Assembly (NCBI GenBank): GCA_023362775.1
Contig: JALMGJ010000003.1
Coordinates: 177,226,274 to 177,290,273, forward strand
Source of the DNA: Charina bottae
Lineage: Eukaryota; Chordata; Lepidosauria; Squamata; Charinaidae
Reading direction: 5' to 3'
Length of the DNA: 64,000 nt
Within the stretch, counting starts at the first letter, position 1; the number at the start of each line of letters is the position of its first letter. Of this stretch, positions 22,847-33,789 are shown one piece after another. A program made the translations under genes and the position numbers. The notes beneath the pieces were generated by a model. The model was given only the letters and a program-made list of their open reading frames with translations. It had not been told where the DNA came from and searched no databases.

Positions 22847-23073
22847 ATTTTTTAAAATTATTATTATATTTTTTTATCCCACCTTTATTATTTTTATAAA
22901 TAACTCAAGGCAGGGAACATACCTCATACTCCTTCCTCCTCCTATTTTCCCCACAACAACAACCCTGTGAGGTGGGTTGGACTGAGAGTGAGTGACTGGC
23001 CCAAGGTCACCCAGCCGGCTTTCATCCCTAAGGCAGGACTAGAACTCACACTCTCCTGGTTCCTAGCCTGGTG
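22847..23073 (-). mobile_element. tRNA-derived SINE, L2-like tail (type II)
   Basis: Reverse orientation of the 9.0-kb SINE: the tail (TATTTTTATAAATAACTCAA on plus) comes first and the tRNA head (AGGCAGGACTAGAACTCACA) last. The extreme 5' end is missing or degraded. Confidence 0.85.
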
Positions 23074-26000
23074 TAGGTTGCTTATAATAAACAAAACAAA
23101 ATATAAAGAAAACAAACATGAAATATTCCCTCACATATGGCCAGAAGATTTTCACATATACAGCTAACAGATTTTCTCATACAGTATATGCCAGTACATA
23201 TATTTTGGAACAATTAACATTAATATATCACATTTTAAAAAATCTATCTTAGAATAAAATTATGTTAAAACCAAAGAATATAGGTTCTTTTCCATGTTCC
23301 CTTTTAATATTTTCTGAGACAGTCTATGGGCACTTACTACCCTCACAGCTTCCAAAAAGTAAAAAAAGCCTGTTTTATATAAATCAGATATCTCTAATTT
23401 GGAGGCGAGCCTTAAATGTTCTTTCGGCAGTTTGAAGTCTGTTTTCCAAAACCTCTTTTCAGCGCTTCATTTAAGATAGAAATGCATTGCTAATAAAACC
23501 AGATGAGAAAAAAGAAAAGAAATAGCAGTCCAAACTGAAAATGAGATTCGGTCAACTCAATTATGTATTTTATTATTATTCGTCAAGTTTGATTTAGTGT
23601 TCCATTGGTCTTTTGACCAGCTTCCACTGGTCTCTTCCAAGAAGAAAAATTATTTTTAAAAAATTGTCTCCATCGAAACAAATAAGAACACCCAAAAAAC
23701 CAAAAACAAAACAAAACAAAAAACCCCACCCTCTTTAACGGAGATAAATTTACACTTAGATACTAAGAGTTAATATTGCTAAAATGTCAACATTTGCGAA
23801 CCTCAGCAATCATATTTTTTTCCAAACTGTTCAGTAAATATGTCCCAAAACATTTATGTAGAATAATAAAAGATCTAGAAAAGTTTGAAGAATAAACAGA
23901 GCAAGCTGCATCTCAAAGTCTGATAGCCTCTAGTATGAGGATGGGGTGGGACGCCCCTGTGCTTGACCGTACGTATTCTGATGGGAGTAAAGTGTGTGTC
24001 TGTCCTGGAAGTGGAGTTACAATTACAGAGATGCAGCTGTATAGACATAATCTAATATCATAGTCTGGGACTCAGAAGCTATCCACACCAGCGATTTACA
24101 GCATTATCCAGCCATCAGTGTAGTGACATAGCATTAATATGGACAGGTTTTATATAACCATAGTGCTGGATGGATGATGCTATAAATCACTAGCCTATAT
24201 AGCCTCTGTCACAACATCGTCCCCTTCTGCTATTTCATATATGACTGGTGTGTCCTGGGGAAAGGATATGAAGCAAGAGTAGTGGTAACAAAAGCAGTTG
24301 TATTTTGAGTGGCTTGGCTACAATATTTTGTGCACATCAAGCGCCATCTCTATGCAGTAATATCCTGCAAAAGGCATGGACTGAAACTCTATATCCCAAT
24401 ATCCTCACAGGAAATATCCCTAGTCTTTTCTGGGCAGTTTGCCCAATAGGAGGCTGAATAATAAAAACTGGTCTTAATTGAACAGGTTCCCCACACAGAC
24501 ACACAAGAAAGCTACACCTTTACCATGCTAAGGAATCATTATTTGATTAGGTAGATTGAGTGGATTTGAGTGGATATTGATTGGGTGGATCTGATGTCTT
24601 TGAATTCCACTGTTTTTCATCAGGTGTAATCCACTGCAACATGGATTACCATTTTGGGGGTGTGCAAGTGAGCGTTTAGGAGGAGAGAAATCCCCACAAT
24701 ATGAGCAAACCATATTCATTGAGTTTTAAATCTTCTTGGTGTTTAGAACAAAGGTCATAAGATTGAATGCCAAGTCTATTGACATGGTAAAAGGCAAATT
24801 TTTAAAATATTTTTGACAAGTCCAACATAAAACTGACTTTTTGCATCCTAATAGTAGTGTATCTCTATCAGGAGGGGCAACGGGTGGCTCTCCAGACCTG
24901 AACTGTAGAAGCCCCTGACAAGATCTGGAGCGCTGTCGTTGTTACGCCTGGACATTCTTCTGCATTCAGATTATGTAGCCAAGAACACTTTTTAAAGAGC
25001 TAAAGTGCATTTCCTAAACTTAAATCAGAGAACAACAGAATAAATCTTTCTGATCACTGAGGAAATAAGGAACCATTAGGAACTTGACAGGCCACACTAT
25101 TGGCTTAAGGTTTTCAGTATATTAACCCATTAGTAATAGCAGATGACCTAGAAGGATAGGAAAAATAATTTGTCTTTTATGGGAAATCTGCCAATATGTT
25201 CCAAACTGGAGCTTATTAAATAAAAAATAAAAATAACATGAAGGATAAAGAAGAACGCTGCAAATTATTAGTACATCCAGAATTAATGTAGTTTTTACTT
25301 CAGCGTATTGAAATTGTACAAATCTCTCTATGGGCCAGATATCTCTTTATGTGTCTCTATACAGGAATTCCAATGTACGTACAAATGCATTCCAATATCA
25401 GGGGTCTTGACAGTAAAATTCTTTAAATCACTTTGCTTGTTTGAAAAGAAGAAATAGGATCAAGACACAGATTCTCTTACATATGGTACTTGTTTGCAAG
25501 CAGATCATTTCTAGATTTAGTTTAGCCAGCATATTATGCATGCAGAATTATGGACATCTTTCACATTTCAAAAAAAGTATAATCTAAGAATTTGTTAGGA
25601 TATCTTGGTTTAAGTAAAGATCATATCCTATTCATTAAGAGGAAAAAGGCCTTCCATCAAGTGGACCTAAATATCTAAAAGGAAACACAATGGGAACTTG
25701 GATAAATGAGAATTTACAGGATCTCTCTGCTATAGGAATGTGCCTGTTGTGCTAAGATGAAAACCACTATTTCAGGGCATGAATTTCCATAATTGCTTTT
25801 TAAAGAAAAAACTCCACAACACTTAAGAATCCGCTACTCATAAATGAAACCATTTGTTCAATTTGAAAGTGCACAGCCTGCCTTCCCCGAAGCCCCTTCT
25901 AAAGTTTCTGATCAAAGAGAAAATAAAGAATACTCTATAACATGAGTTAAATTAGTTTACTTTTAATTAAATGCAAATTTAAATTTAAATTAAATCAGAT

Positions 26001-27017
26001 TAGTTTTTAATGTAACGCCACCTACTTTTGAGAGTGTAATTTTTGGGAAAACAAAGGCTATTTGTAGTTTTCAGCCAAGTAGAGGATGTACATACATCCC
26101 TTTTTAACTAAGTTTAATAAAACAAGATTATATGGGAAGCATATGATCAATCCAAAAGAAAATTCCCCTGAGAAGATACTATTCTGTCTGGGAGGAAAGC
26201 TTCCACTGGTACTAAAAACCGCATTGTTTGTTCCTAGGAAATTTCATTTATGAGAACCAGAAATCATAAATGTAATAGGATGTTTCATCAAAAATTCAGA
26301 TTTCATTACCCCAATTAGGAAATTGTGGGCAAATATGCATTAAGATTCTGTGGAAGGATGAACTTCAATGGAGAGGGTTTGTATGTGGAACGAAAAATAG
26401 CAGGTGGATGTGCCAAATACAGCCACTAACAGAAAACTCTGATCCAGTGGAGGTGCTACCAACAGAACATGGTGAGAAGTGGTTTTCTGTAATTGCCTAT
26501 ACTCCTCCACAAATCTGCTCCAAAAGTTTGGATTTTAGAGAACACTGTGGAATGGGTGGGAGAATCAATGAAGATCAGCGGTCCCTCCCCTGCATTTATA
26601 GAAGTATCACTGGACAAAAGAACCTTCCATCAGCAGAGGGATACCAACAAGGTGGTTCTATCAGACCAGGAGAGCTCTGCATCATCTAGATGGTAGCCAT
26701 TTCATCACATTATCCAAATTATTTGCAACCCAATGGGACTTGAACTTAACTGTAACTTTAAGAATTGGTGGCTGAGCTTGTTCCTTCTCTATCCATTTTC
26801 CTTTTCTGTAGGAAGCTGCATACTTTCTTAGTACTGATACTTGTTAGCTGCTCTGTGATAATTCTGGCTAATTTTTTTTTTAATGGGCTAAATTAATAAG
26901 TGCACATCAGAACTGCCATGATTCAGTCGGAGCATGATAAATGTGTTTAGGATCTGACTGAAATTTATGAATTTAATGATATGAAATATGTGGAAGTCTA
27001 TCCCATTTCTTCCTGTG
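23074..27017. other. Repeat-poor presumed intron
   Basis: Nearly 4 kb without a recognisable repeat or exon, the longest quiet stretch in the first half. A 93-codon ORF at 26408-26689 shows no known domain or splice signals. 22066-22524 is similar. Confidence 0.55.
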
Positions 27018-27063
27018 TTATATTTTAAACTGTGGAGTCCTTGGTGCTCTCTGAGCCTTGTTG

Positions 27064-27115
27064 TTTTCTTGCAGACGTTTCATTGCCAGACTAGGCAACA
27101 TCTTCAGTGCGAAAA
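27064..27115 (-). ncRNA. Hammerhead-ribozyme-like motif, second PLE copy
   Basis: This carries the same core as the 36.3-kb copy: CUGAAGA at 27101-27107, the GUUGCC/GGCAAU stem, GAAA, and the ACGUC cleavage region with C17 at 27074. The helix II loop differs by base changes while the paired bases are retained. Confidence 0.75.
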
Positions 27116-27189
27116 GGGAGTGGGACTTGCTCTCTGTTTATATATCATGGCTTGTCCTGCTTGTGTTGCTGGAGATGTTGTTCTCCCCT

Positions 27190-29145
27190 TCATCATAATC
27201 ATTGGCGATCACTCGTAGCCGAGTAAGATTGTCTTCCAAGGGTAAAATTTTAACGGTGGATCCGTAAGTGGCTATAAAGGCCAATTCTGGATCCGCACAA
27301 CCTCCCACAATGAGGGCATAGGTTTCCGGGTGGGAGACGGTCATGATGAGGGTTTGCCTGACGTGCCTTCCTTTTAGCTCTTTTCTCCTTTTCGCCCTGT
27401 ACTCGTGCTTCTTCAAAGTCCATAGCGCCATTAATAAAGGATGACCTCCAATTGAAACGCTCATGAGTTAGGGCTTCCCAGTTCTCAATGCTGATATTAC
27501 ATTTTTTTAAATTAGCTTTGAGAGTATCTTTGAATCTCTTTTGCTGTCCACCAATATTCCGTTTTCCATTCTTAAGTTGGGAGTAAAGTAGCTGCTTTGG
27601 AAGACGATGGCCAGGCATTCGAACAATATGGCTGGTCCAGCGAAGTTGATGTTGGATTGAAGCAGGTAGGCCCAAAAGTCTCCTTTTGATATTAAAAGCT
27701 TAGTTAGCAATCTTGATGTTGCAAGCTTGTTTCAATGCTGGTGGTTTTTGCTTCTTCTAATACGCTAACATTAGTCCGCCTATCTTCCCAAGTCATTTGC
27801 AGAATTTTTCGGAGGCAGCGTTGATGGAATCTTTCAAGAAGCTGGAGGTGGCGTTTGTAGAGGGTCCATGTTTCACAGGCGTACAGAAGGGTTGGTAGTA
27901 CAATGGCTTTGTAAACAAGCATTTTGGTCTCCCTGTGAATGTCCCGATCCTCAAATACTCTACGCTTCATTCGGGAGAAAGCTACACTCGCAGAGCTCAG
28001 GCGATGCTGAATTTCAGTGTCGATGTCGGCTTTTGTAGATAAATGGCTGCCGAGATAAGAAAAGTGATTGACATTTTCTAGTGACACACCTTTAAGCTGG
28101 ATTGATGGCGCTGCGGAGGGATTGGTTCGAAAATGCTGGTAAAGCACTTTGGTTTTTTTAATGTTAATCGAGAGGCTGAGTTTTTCATATGCTTCTGCAA
28201 AGATGTTTAGGATAGTTTGAAGATCTTCCTCGGAGTGTGCACAGACTACGTTATCATCAGCATATTGAAGTTCTATAACAGAAGTTGCAATTACCTTATT
28301 TTTTGCTTTCAGCCTACTAAGATTAAAAAGCTTTCCATCTGTTCGATATATAATTTCTACACCAGTAGGAAGTTTCTCTTCAACAAGGTGTATAATCATA
28401 GCGATGAAGATAGCGAATAAGGTTGGAGCAATAACACATCCCTGTTTAACGCCGGATTCCACTTTAAATGGATCGCTTTGAGAGCCATTGTTATCCAGGA
28501 TTGTTGCCATCATGTCGTCATGGAGTAACCGCAAGATGTTCACAAATTTATCAGGGCATCCGATTTTCAGAAGGATGGTCCAGAGAGCAGTACGATTTAC
28601 AGTATCAAAAGCTTTAGTCAGATCAATAAACGCCATGTACAGAAAAATGCTCCTTGCATTTTTCTTGAAGCTGTCGTGCAGTGAAGATCATATCCACTGT
28701 TCCCCTGGAAGGGCGGAAGCCATTTTGCGTTTCAGGGAGGATGTCTTCTGATACAGATAGGAGAAGGTTTGCAATGATCTTTGCCAGGATTTTGCCTGCT
28801 GTGGCTAGAAGGGAGATGCCTCGATAGTTTCCACAGTCTGTTCTATCACCCTTTTTAAAGAGAGTGATAATTATGGCATCCCTAAAGTCTGCTGGAATCT
28901 CCTCCATCTAGATTTTTTCGATGAGCTTATGAACCTTGTTGTGGTGAGTGGGCTTGTGTGTTCATTGTTCCCAATGAACCCTGTGAGCGAAGCCGTCGGG
29001 AGTCATGTACTCCTGGCAGGGTCACCCATGGCGGTAAGGTCCAGGGGGAGGAACCAGACAAAGAACGATCCAAGAAAGTCCTCAACGGCAGAACAGGCGG
29101 AAGATAACAAGGTGTATTGTTACAACGGCTGCGAAGGCGGATGAA
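27190..29145 (-). mobile_element. C2H2-type non-LTR retrotransposon (copy 2), nested in PLE
   Basis: Same family as 19.8-21.5 kb, minus strand, with its 3' end at about 27200 (CGAGTGATCGCCAATGATTATGATG) and its 5' end at about 29145. The region 28934-29145 is not shared with copy 1. It probably represents the element's 5' UTR or early ORF joined to the RT by an internal deletion. Target duplication is short or unclear (CCTT at both ends). Confidence 0.85.
27250..28907 (-). pseudogene. Broken RT ORF of C2H2-type LINE copy 2
   Basis: The frame runs in three pieces: 28907-28623, 28636-27704 and 27675-27250. A one-base shift near 28640 separates GTVDMIFTARQLQEK from FIDLTKAFDTVNR. About 75 bp of unrelated sequence (27656-27731) interrupts the C-terminal third, just after the KTTSIET segment. 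It retains both motif A and YADD, and the same terminal C2H2 finger. It preserves the segment lost from copy 1 but is itself inactivated. Confidence 0.83.
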
Positions 29146-29429
29146 GGCTGCCTTAGGAGTTCCTTGATTGGGCTGTTGTTTGCTGCTTGGTTGATTGACT
29201 GAGTTAATAGTTCCATGATTAGGGTATATTGTGTTGTTCGATTGTTTCTCTGGTGCTAATCTTGGTGTAAATCTTTGCATATCTGGGTGATGATAGCTGG
29301 CAAGGCCGTGTTCTGGTCTTTTGGCTTTTCTATTGTCTCTTATGAATGGTATGTAAATGTTGTTTACCTCTATGTGTCTGTTGATGGCTGCTTTGTCTGA
29401 GTGCCAAGCTATATATATTATATTTTAAA

Positions 29430-30479
29430 AGAGATATAGAAATATCATATTAAAGTTACATGGATTTGAAATTTGTCTCTGGATTAGATTAAATGCTAAT
29501 ATTTGGAACTTCACAACTGGTTTAAATGATTCATTTATACGTCATTGTCTCATCATTAATTTAGACCACAAGCTGTATGTTCAAAGCAATTCCTCCTGAA
29601 TCTTGGTTCTTTTCTGCCAATATTCATATTAAAACTGATTAATTTATTTTAAGGAGGAGGCAAATATAATTGACATTTATTGCCCATCATGGTTATGAAA
29701 TTCCAAGCATTTATGGGCAGGAAGTATTGCGTTGACATTGCGAATCCATTGATTAAAAATATTGGTTAAATGCTGCAGACTTCAAATGTTCTTTTGGAGC
29801 ATTTCATGTTTTTTTTAAAAGCTTCTACCTAAAATTTACAGATTTAGACTTCAAGAAAAGCCAAAATACCTTCCTCATTATTTTGAAATGTTGGACCCCA
29901 TGTTTATTATTGTATGTCTGTGTTACCAAAATAGATTGTCTTTTGAATTTATTTTTTTCGCTGTTTATCTTTTGTATTTTTATACTCTGTTTATTTTTTG
30001 TAATCTTGAATACAACCAATAAAAGGAAAAAAAAGATTGCTTTGGCTTTCCTAAATTTGTATTTTAAAAATGGAGACATTAAAAATTATTTTGCCTGCTA
30101 GCTCCTGAAATTTCTTGACTATCCAGCAATAAAGATGCTTTTGCTTGTTTCATAGTAGCGTGCTCTGTTCAGAAGTGGATGTGTAAATGTACATCTTAAA
30201 AAGCAGTCTGAAATTTGCACATGGCTTTCATTTACTGCCAAATGATACCCAGACACATCTCTTTGCATTCTTTCTATTACTGTATGTGTACATAATAGAG
30301 TTTTCTCATCCCACCTAAGGACAGAAAATGTTACTGCTGTGATGAGATTTTAAAAGTTAAAATTGGGCCAACTGAGCAGAACTTTTAAAGCCATAAAACC
30401 ATATTTTCCTTTGAGAGACCTACACACAGATCAGTTTCTGTACCTGTTGCCTTCTGTATTGTAGACCTGTTTTTTCACT
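29430..30479. other. No recognisable feature
   Basis: AT-rich sequence between the PLE/LINE nest and the decayed RTE element; T- and A-rich runs only. The 515 bp at 32431-32946 are also plain. Confidence 0.55.
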
Positions 30480-31560
30480 ATGGTCCTTGATTTTCATTAC
30501 TAGAACTTGCATATCATTTGCATTTCAGAGCATCACTATGTCATCAGCATAGTGCAGGTTGCTGAAATTTTCATATGAGGACAAGGAGATGTTTTGGGAT
30601 GGCCGTTCTCCTAAGCACATTCCATAGCTTGTCATTGTTGATACAACGGAAAGCTTTTCTTTAATCAATGAAGCACATACTGACTTATTTTTGATACTGT
30701 ATTATCTGGTTTTCTCAATTATGCATGTATCAGTAATAATGTCTCTTGTTCCTCAGCCTTTTGTAATGCCAGCTTGAACATCTGGTATCTCCCGTTCCAT
30801 GTTGGATGATCCTAAGCAATATTTTTTTAGCATGTGAAATTAAGGGTATTGTACAGTAGTTTGCCCACTCTTTTAAGTCTCTTTTCTTTCCTATTAGCAT
30901 GTAGCTGACCTCTTGCAATCTGCTGGCCACTATTTCTTTCTGCAGATTTGCTGGCATAGTTTGGTTAGAACTCTTATTGATTCTTCTTCGGTTGCTTCCC
31001 ATATTTCCGTAGCTATTCCATCAATTCCTATAGCCTTCCAACTTGGTAACGAGAGGAGTTTTTCATGCTCTGCATGGTAAACTTCTTCTGACTGAAAGTG
31101 TCCAATTCCAGTCCATTTCAATTTACTGGTGCCTTAAAGTCAATGCATACTTGTTTCATCTTTCACTGTGTTAAACTGTCCCACGTTCATGCTTCTTATA
31201 TTCCATGTTCCCACCATAATTCTGTCTTTGCAGCTTCAGATTTTCTTTTCCTGTATGGAAACATCAGCAACTAGATACCCCAAAGGCTTTAATCTAGCCA
31301 TAACATAAACACTATTAGTATGCCAAAAGATTCTAAATTCTTCCTCAGTAGCATGTTGAGTGCCATCTGACTGAGGGGCCCATCATCTGGCAATATATTG
31401 TCAATCACTTTATATTGGCTATCCATGTGGGGTTTTTGGTAAAATACAGGAGTGATTTACCACTGCCCTTTTCCAGAGTATGAAATGATGACTGTGCCAT
31501 TGTCACTAAAGTGATCATCTGCCTCCTGCATCTTTCTATACATTGCTTACTTTAGCTGGG
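30480..31560 (-). mobile_element. Heavily decayed RTE/BovB-like LINE fragment
   Basis: Read on the minus strand, pieces of an RTE-type polyprotein appear in order. An endonuclease start (IMVGTWNIRSMN) lies near 31200, SKLKWTGIGHFQSEE near 31110-31140, and the palm entry KAIGIDGIATEIWEA near 31000-31040. LISHAKKILLRIIQ lies near 30830 and YADDI near 30550. Most of the endonuclease is deleted between the second and third blocks, and several stops and shifts are present. It is clearly older than the BovB copies at 17.4 and 46.8 kb. Confidence 0.75.
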
Positions 31561-31779
31561 CAGCTGGGATGGCCTTCATGGGTGGCCCAGTTGGGATTAT
31601 ATACTCTTGGCATACACTCCTGGCATTCTTCACTCATCCTTCCCTGGAATACACGACTATGATGAAGCAGCACAACAGAACCTTAGGGGGACACACCCCA
31701 TCCCCCCCCCAACACATCTCCACTGAAGGTACATCTCTAATAACTCCCATTATTGGTCACTTGACTTCACCTCCAATGC

Positions 31780-32347
31780 TAGGGATGAAGAAACGTAAAC
31801 AGATTTTATACACCTTAAGGCTTATGGGCGCTTTTTGTTTGGCACATGTGACACCTCTGCTTTGCAAGCTGTACTGGCTGTCAGTATGCTTCCAGATTCA
31901 ATTCAAGCAGCTAGTAGTTACCTATAAAGCCCTTCATGGCTTCAGGTCAGTTTACTTATGGACTGTCTCTCCCCAGTTGTATCTACCTGCCCTGTTAGAT
32001 CTGACAGAAGAGGCATGCTCTGGGTCCCATCCATTAGGAAGTACCATCTGGAAGAATTTCTGTCATAGCACCTGCTCTCTGGAACATCATTTCCCAGGAG
32101 ATTAGACGTGTCCTGACCATGATGGCCTTTTGTAAGGTCCTTGAAGACCTGGTTTTGTTTACCGAGCCTGTGGCCTCAGATTGTGGTTGAGCTTGTATCA
32201 TGGTTGTGTTAATTGTTGTTGGTTGGTGTTTTTTTTTAATCTCAGCTGATATATATGTTATTAGTTTGTTATAATGTTTTTATCTTGCTTTTAATAATTG
32301 TTAGCTGCCCAGAGTCATGTACTTGAGATGGGGAGCTTTATAAATTG
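31780..32347 (+). mobile_element. L2-clade LINE fragment ending in an (AAAG)n array
   Basis: AHVTPLLCKLYWLSVCFQIQF and VVTYKALHGF are readable, followed by the L2 terminus (AGCTGCCCAGAGTC..TTATAAATTG). This runs directly into 82 bp of GAAA repeats. Confidence 0.8.
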
Positions 32348-32348
32348 A

Positions 32349-32428
<80 letters not shown>

Positions 32429-32430
32429 AA
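32348..32430. repeat. (GAAA)n microsatellite
   Basis: About 20 pure units directly following an L2 3' end. Confidence 0.97.
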
Positions 32431-32946
32431 ACATACAATTCCATCTTCTTAACAGCAGTTTATTCTGATCAATATGGAAAGGACGGGACTAGGGCTTTGT
32501 TACCTATTGTATAATACAGTATCAATCCACTTCTGTGTATATAACATAAATAAAATAATTTAAACTGGAACTTTATGATGTGATTTAATTAAGAGACTGC
32601 AAAAGCATGCAATGGATAAGCATCACATTATTTCCTCACTGGAAGACTAAATATTACCATAAGATTTGGGGAAGATTAATCTTCCCTTCCCTTTACAATA
32701 TCTAATAGCAGAACTTTCTTGAATACATCAGCCATAATTAATGATTAATTAACAGTGACATATGCACAAACAAGCATCTGCAGTGAGCTGCATAAATTAG
32801 GACTGCAGGAATAGACACAATATGGAACAACCCTTTCTTTCTTGGTGTAAGAAACAATGGAATGACTATGTTTCTTTATGTTTATTAGGTCAGGAAAGAA
32901 TTGATAAATGCATAGCTTCTACAAGTGCAAATCATGTAATATAATA

Positions 32947-33109
32947 ATGCTGGGTGACTTTGGGCCAGTCACTCTCTCTCAGCCCAACTCACCTCACAGG
33001 GTTGTTGTTGTGGGGAAAATAGGAGGAGGAAGGAGTATTAGGTATGTTCGCCGCCTTGAGTTATTTATAAAAATAATAAAGGCGGGATAAAAATTAAATA
33101 AATAAATAT
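32947..33109 (+). mobile_element. tRNA SINE type II, 5'-truncated
   Basis: It begins within the body (GCTGGGTGACTTTGGGCCAG) and has the complete L2-like tail CGCCGCCTTGAGTTATTTAT, then AATAAATAAATA. Confidence 0.85.
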
Positions 33110-33289
33110 GACATTATATATGTGTACGAACCTCAAATATGACGCTTCCAATTAGCATTTATCTATTTGTTCTGGCCTACTCTAATTATGAAACATACAA
33201 GGATCAAAAACAATTGAAAACTGTACCTTTAATAAGATATGAATAGACACATTACACCCACAGACACACACACACATATCTAAGGTTAG

Positions 33290-33760
33290 ATTGCTTGCCT
33301 GCCACCAATATCAACTGGAACCAATCTTGGAGAAAGGAAGAGAACCATCGTTTCTTCTTCAGCTAGTCCAGAAGGACACCATGGTCACTGAGAGTTCAAG
33401 GAGTGCCATGATGGATGTACTACTTCCATCCCATGCCCTTCATAAGTCATCAACAAGTGCAACCAGTGCTGTCTTAATACTATCCCTAGCCTGAATCCAG
33501 AGTGAAAGGGTTCTAGATAATCCACTTCCTCTAAGGGCCTTTGGAGCAGTAAAGGAGAAAAAACCTAAAAACGGAAGGTTGGAGACCAGATGAAAATTGT
33601 CCAGTTCTGTTGGATCCAGAGATGGTTTCTTGAGGAAAGGGCAGGCTACCATCACTTTAAGAGCTAGTGGAAGCAACCCCTGTCTCAAGGATGCATTTAC
33701 CACCACTTGGACCCAACCACATGACACCACCCTGGAGGTTTTAACCAATCAGGAGTGGCA
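33290..33760 (-). mobile_element. L2-clade LINE, N-terminal RT fragment
   Basis: The minus strand encodes VVNASLRQGLLPLALK, PFLKKPSLDPTELDNFHLVSNLPFLG and KTALVALVDDL, which match the L2 RT entry region. This is the only piece in the window from that part of L2 apart from 41.6-42.6 kb. Confidence 0.8.
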
Positions 33761-33789
33761 TTGATCTAACACACATGGTCACCCCAACA

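Larger units (their letters stand above)
27030..29417 (-). mobile_element. Second PLE copy, 3' terminal part only, split by a nested LINE
   Basis: The identical 12-mer TTATATTTTAAA flanks the block at 27018-27029 and 29418-29429. The outer portions 27030-27189 and about 29150-29403 align in order with the 3' UTR and terminal repeat of the 36.3-kb PLE (36294-36450 and 36450-36705). Landmarks shared are the opening GGAGTCCTTGGTGC, the hammerhead core and a CTTTTCTATTGTCTC segment. No PLE coding sequence remains. Between the two halves sits a different LINE (about 27190-29145), so the PLE inserted first. Confidence 0.87.

Noticed and set aside
23074..27017. Possible additional COLEC12 exons (transmembrane or coiled-coil exons) in the repeat-poor stretch.
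   Set aside because: No acceptor/donor-bounded frame with a hydrophobic transmembrane or heptad pattern was found by eye. A spliced protein-to-genome alignment would settle it.
32841..32900. tRNA genes, suggested by A- and B-box matches in several places.
   Set aside because: The matches elsewhere in the window are heads of SINEs without cloverleaf-preserving acceptor stems; this interval itself has none.
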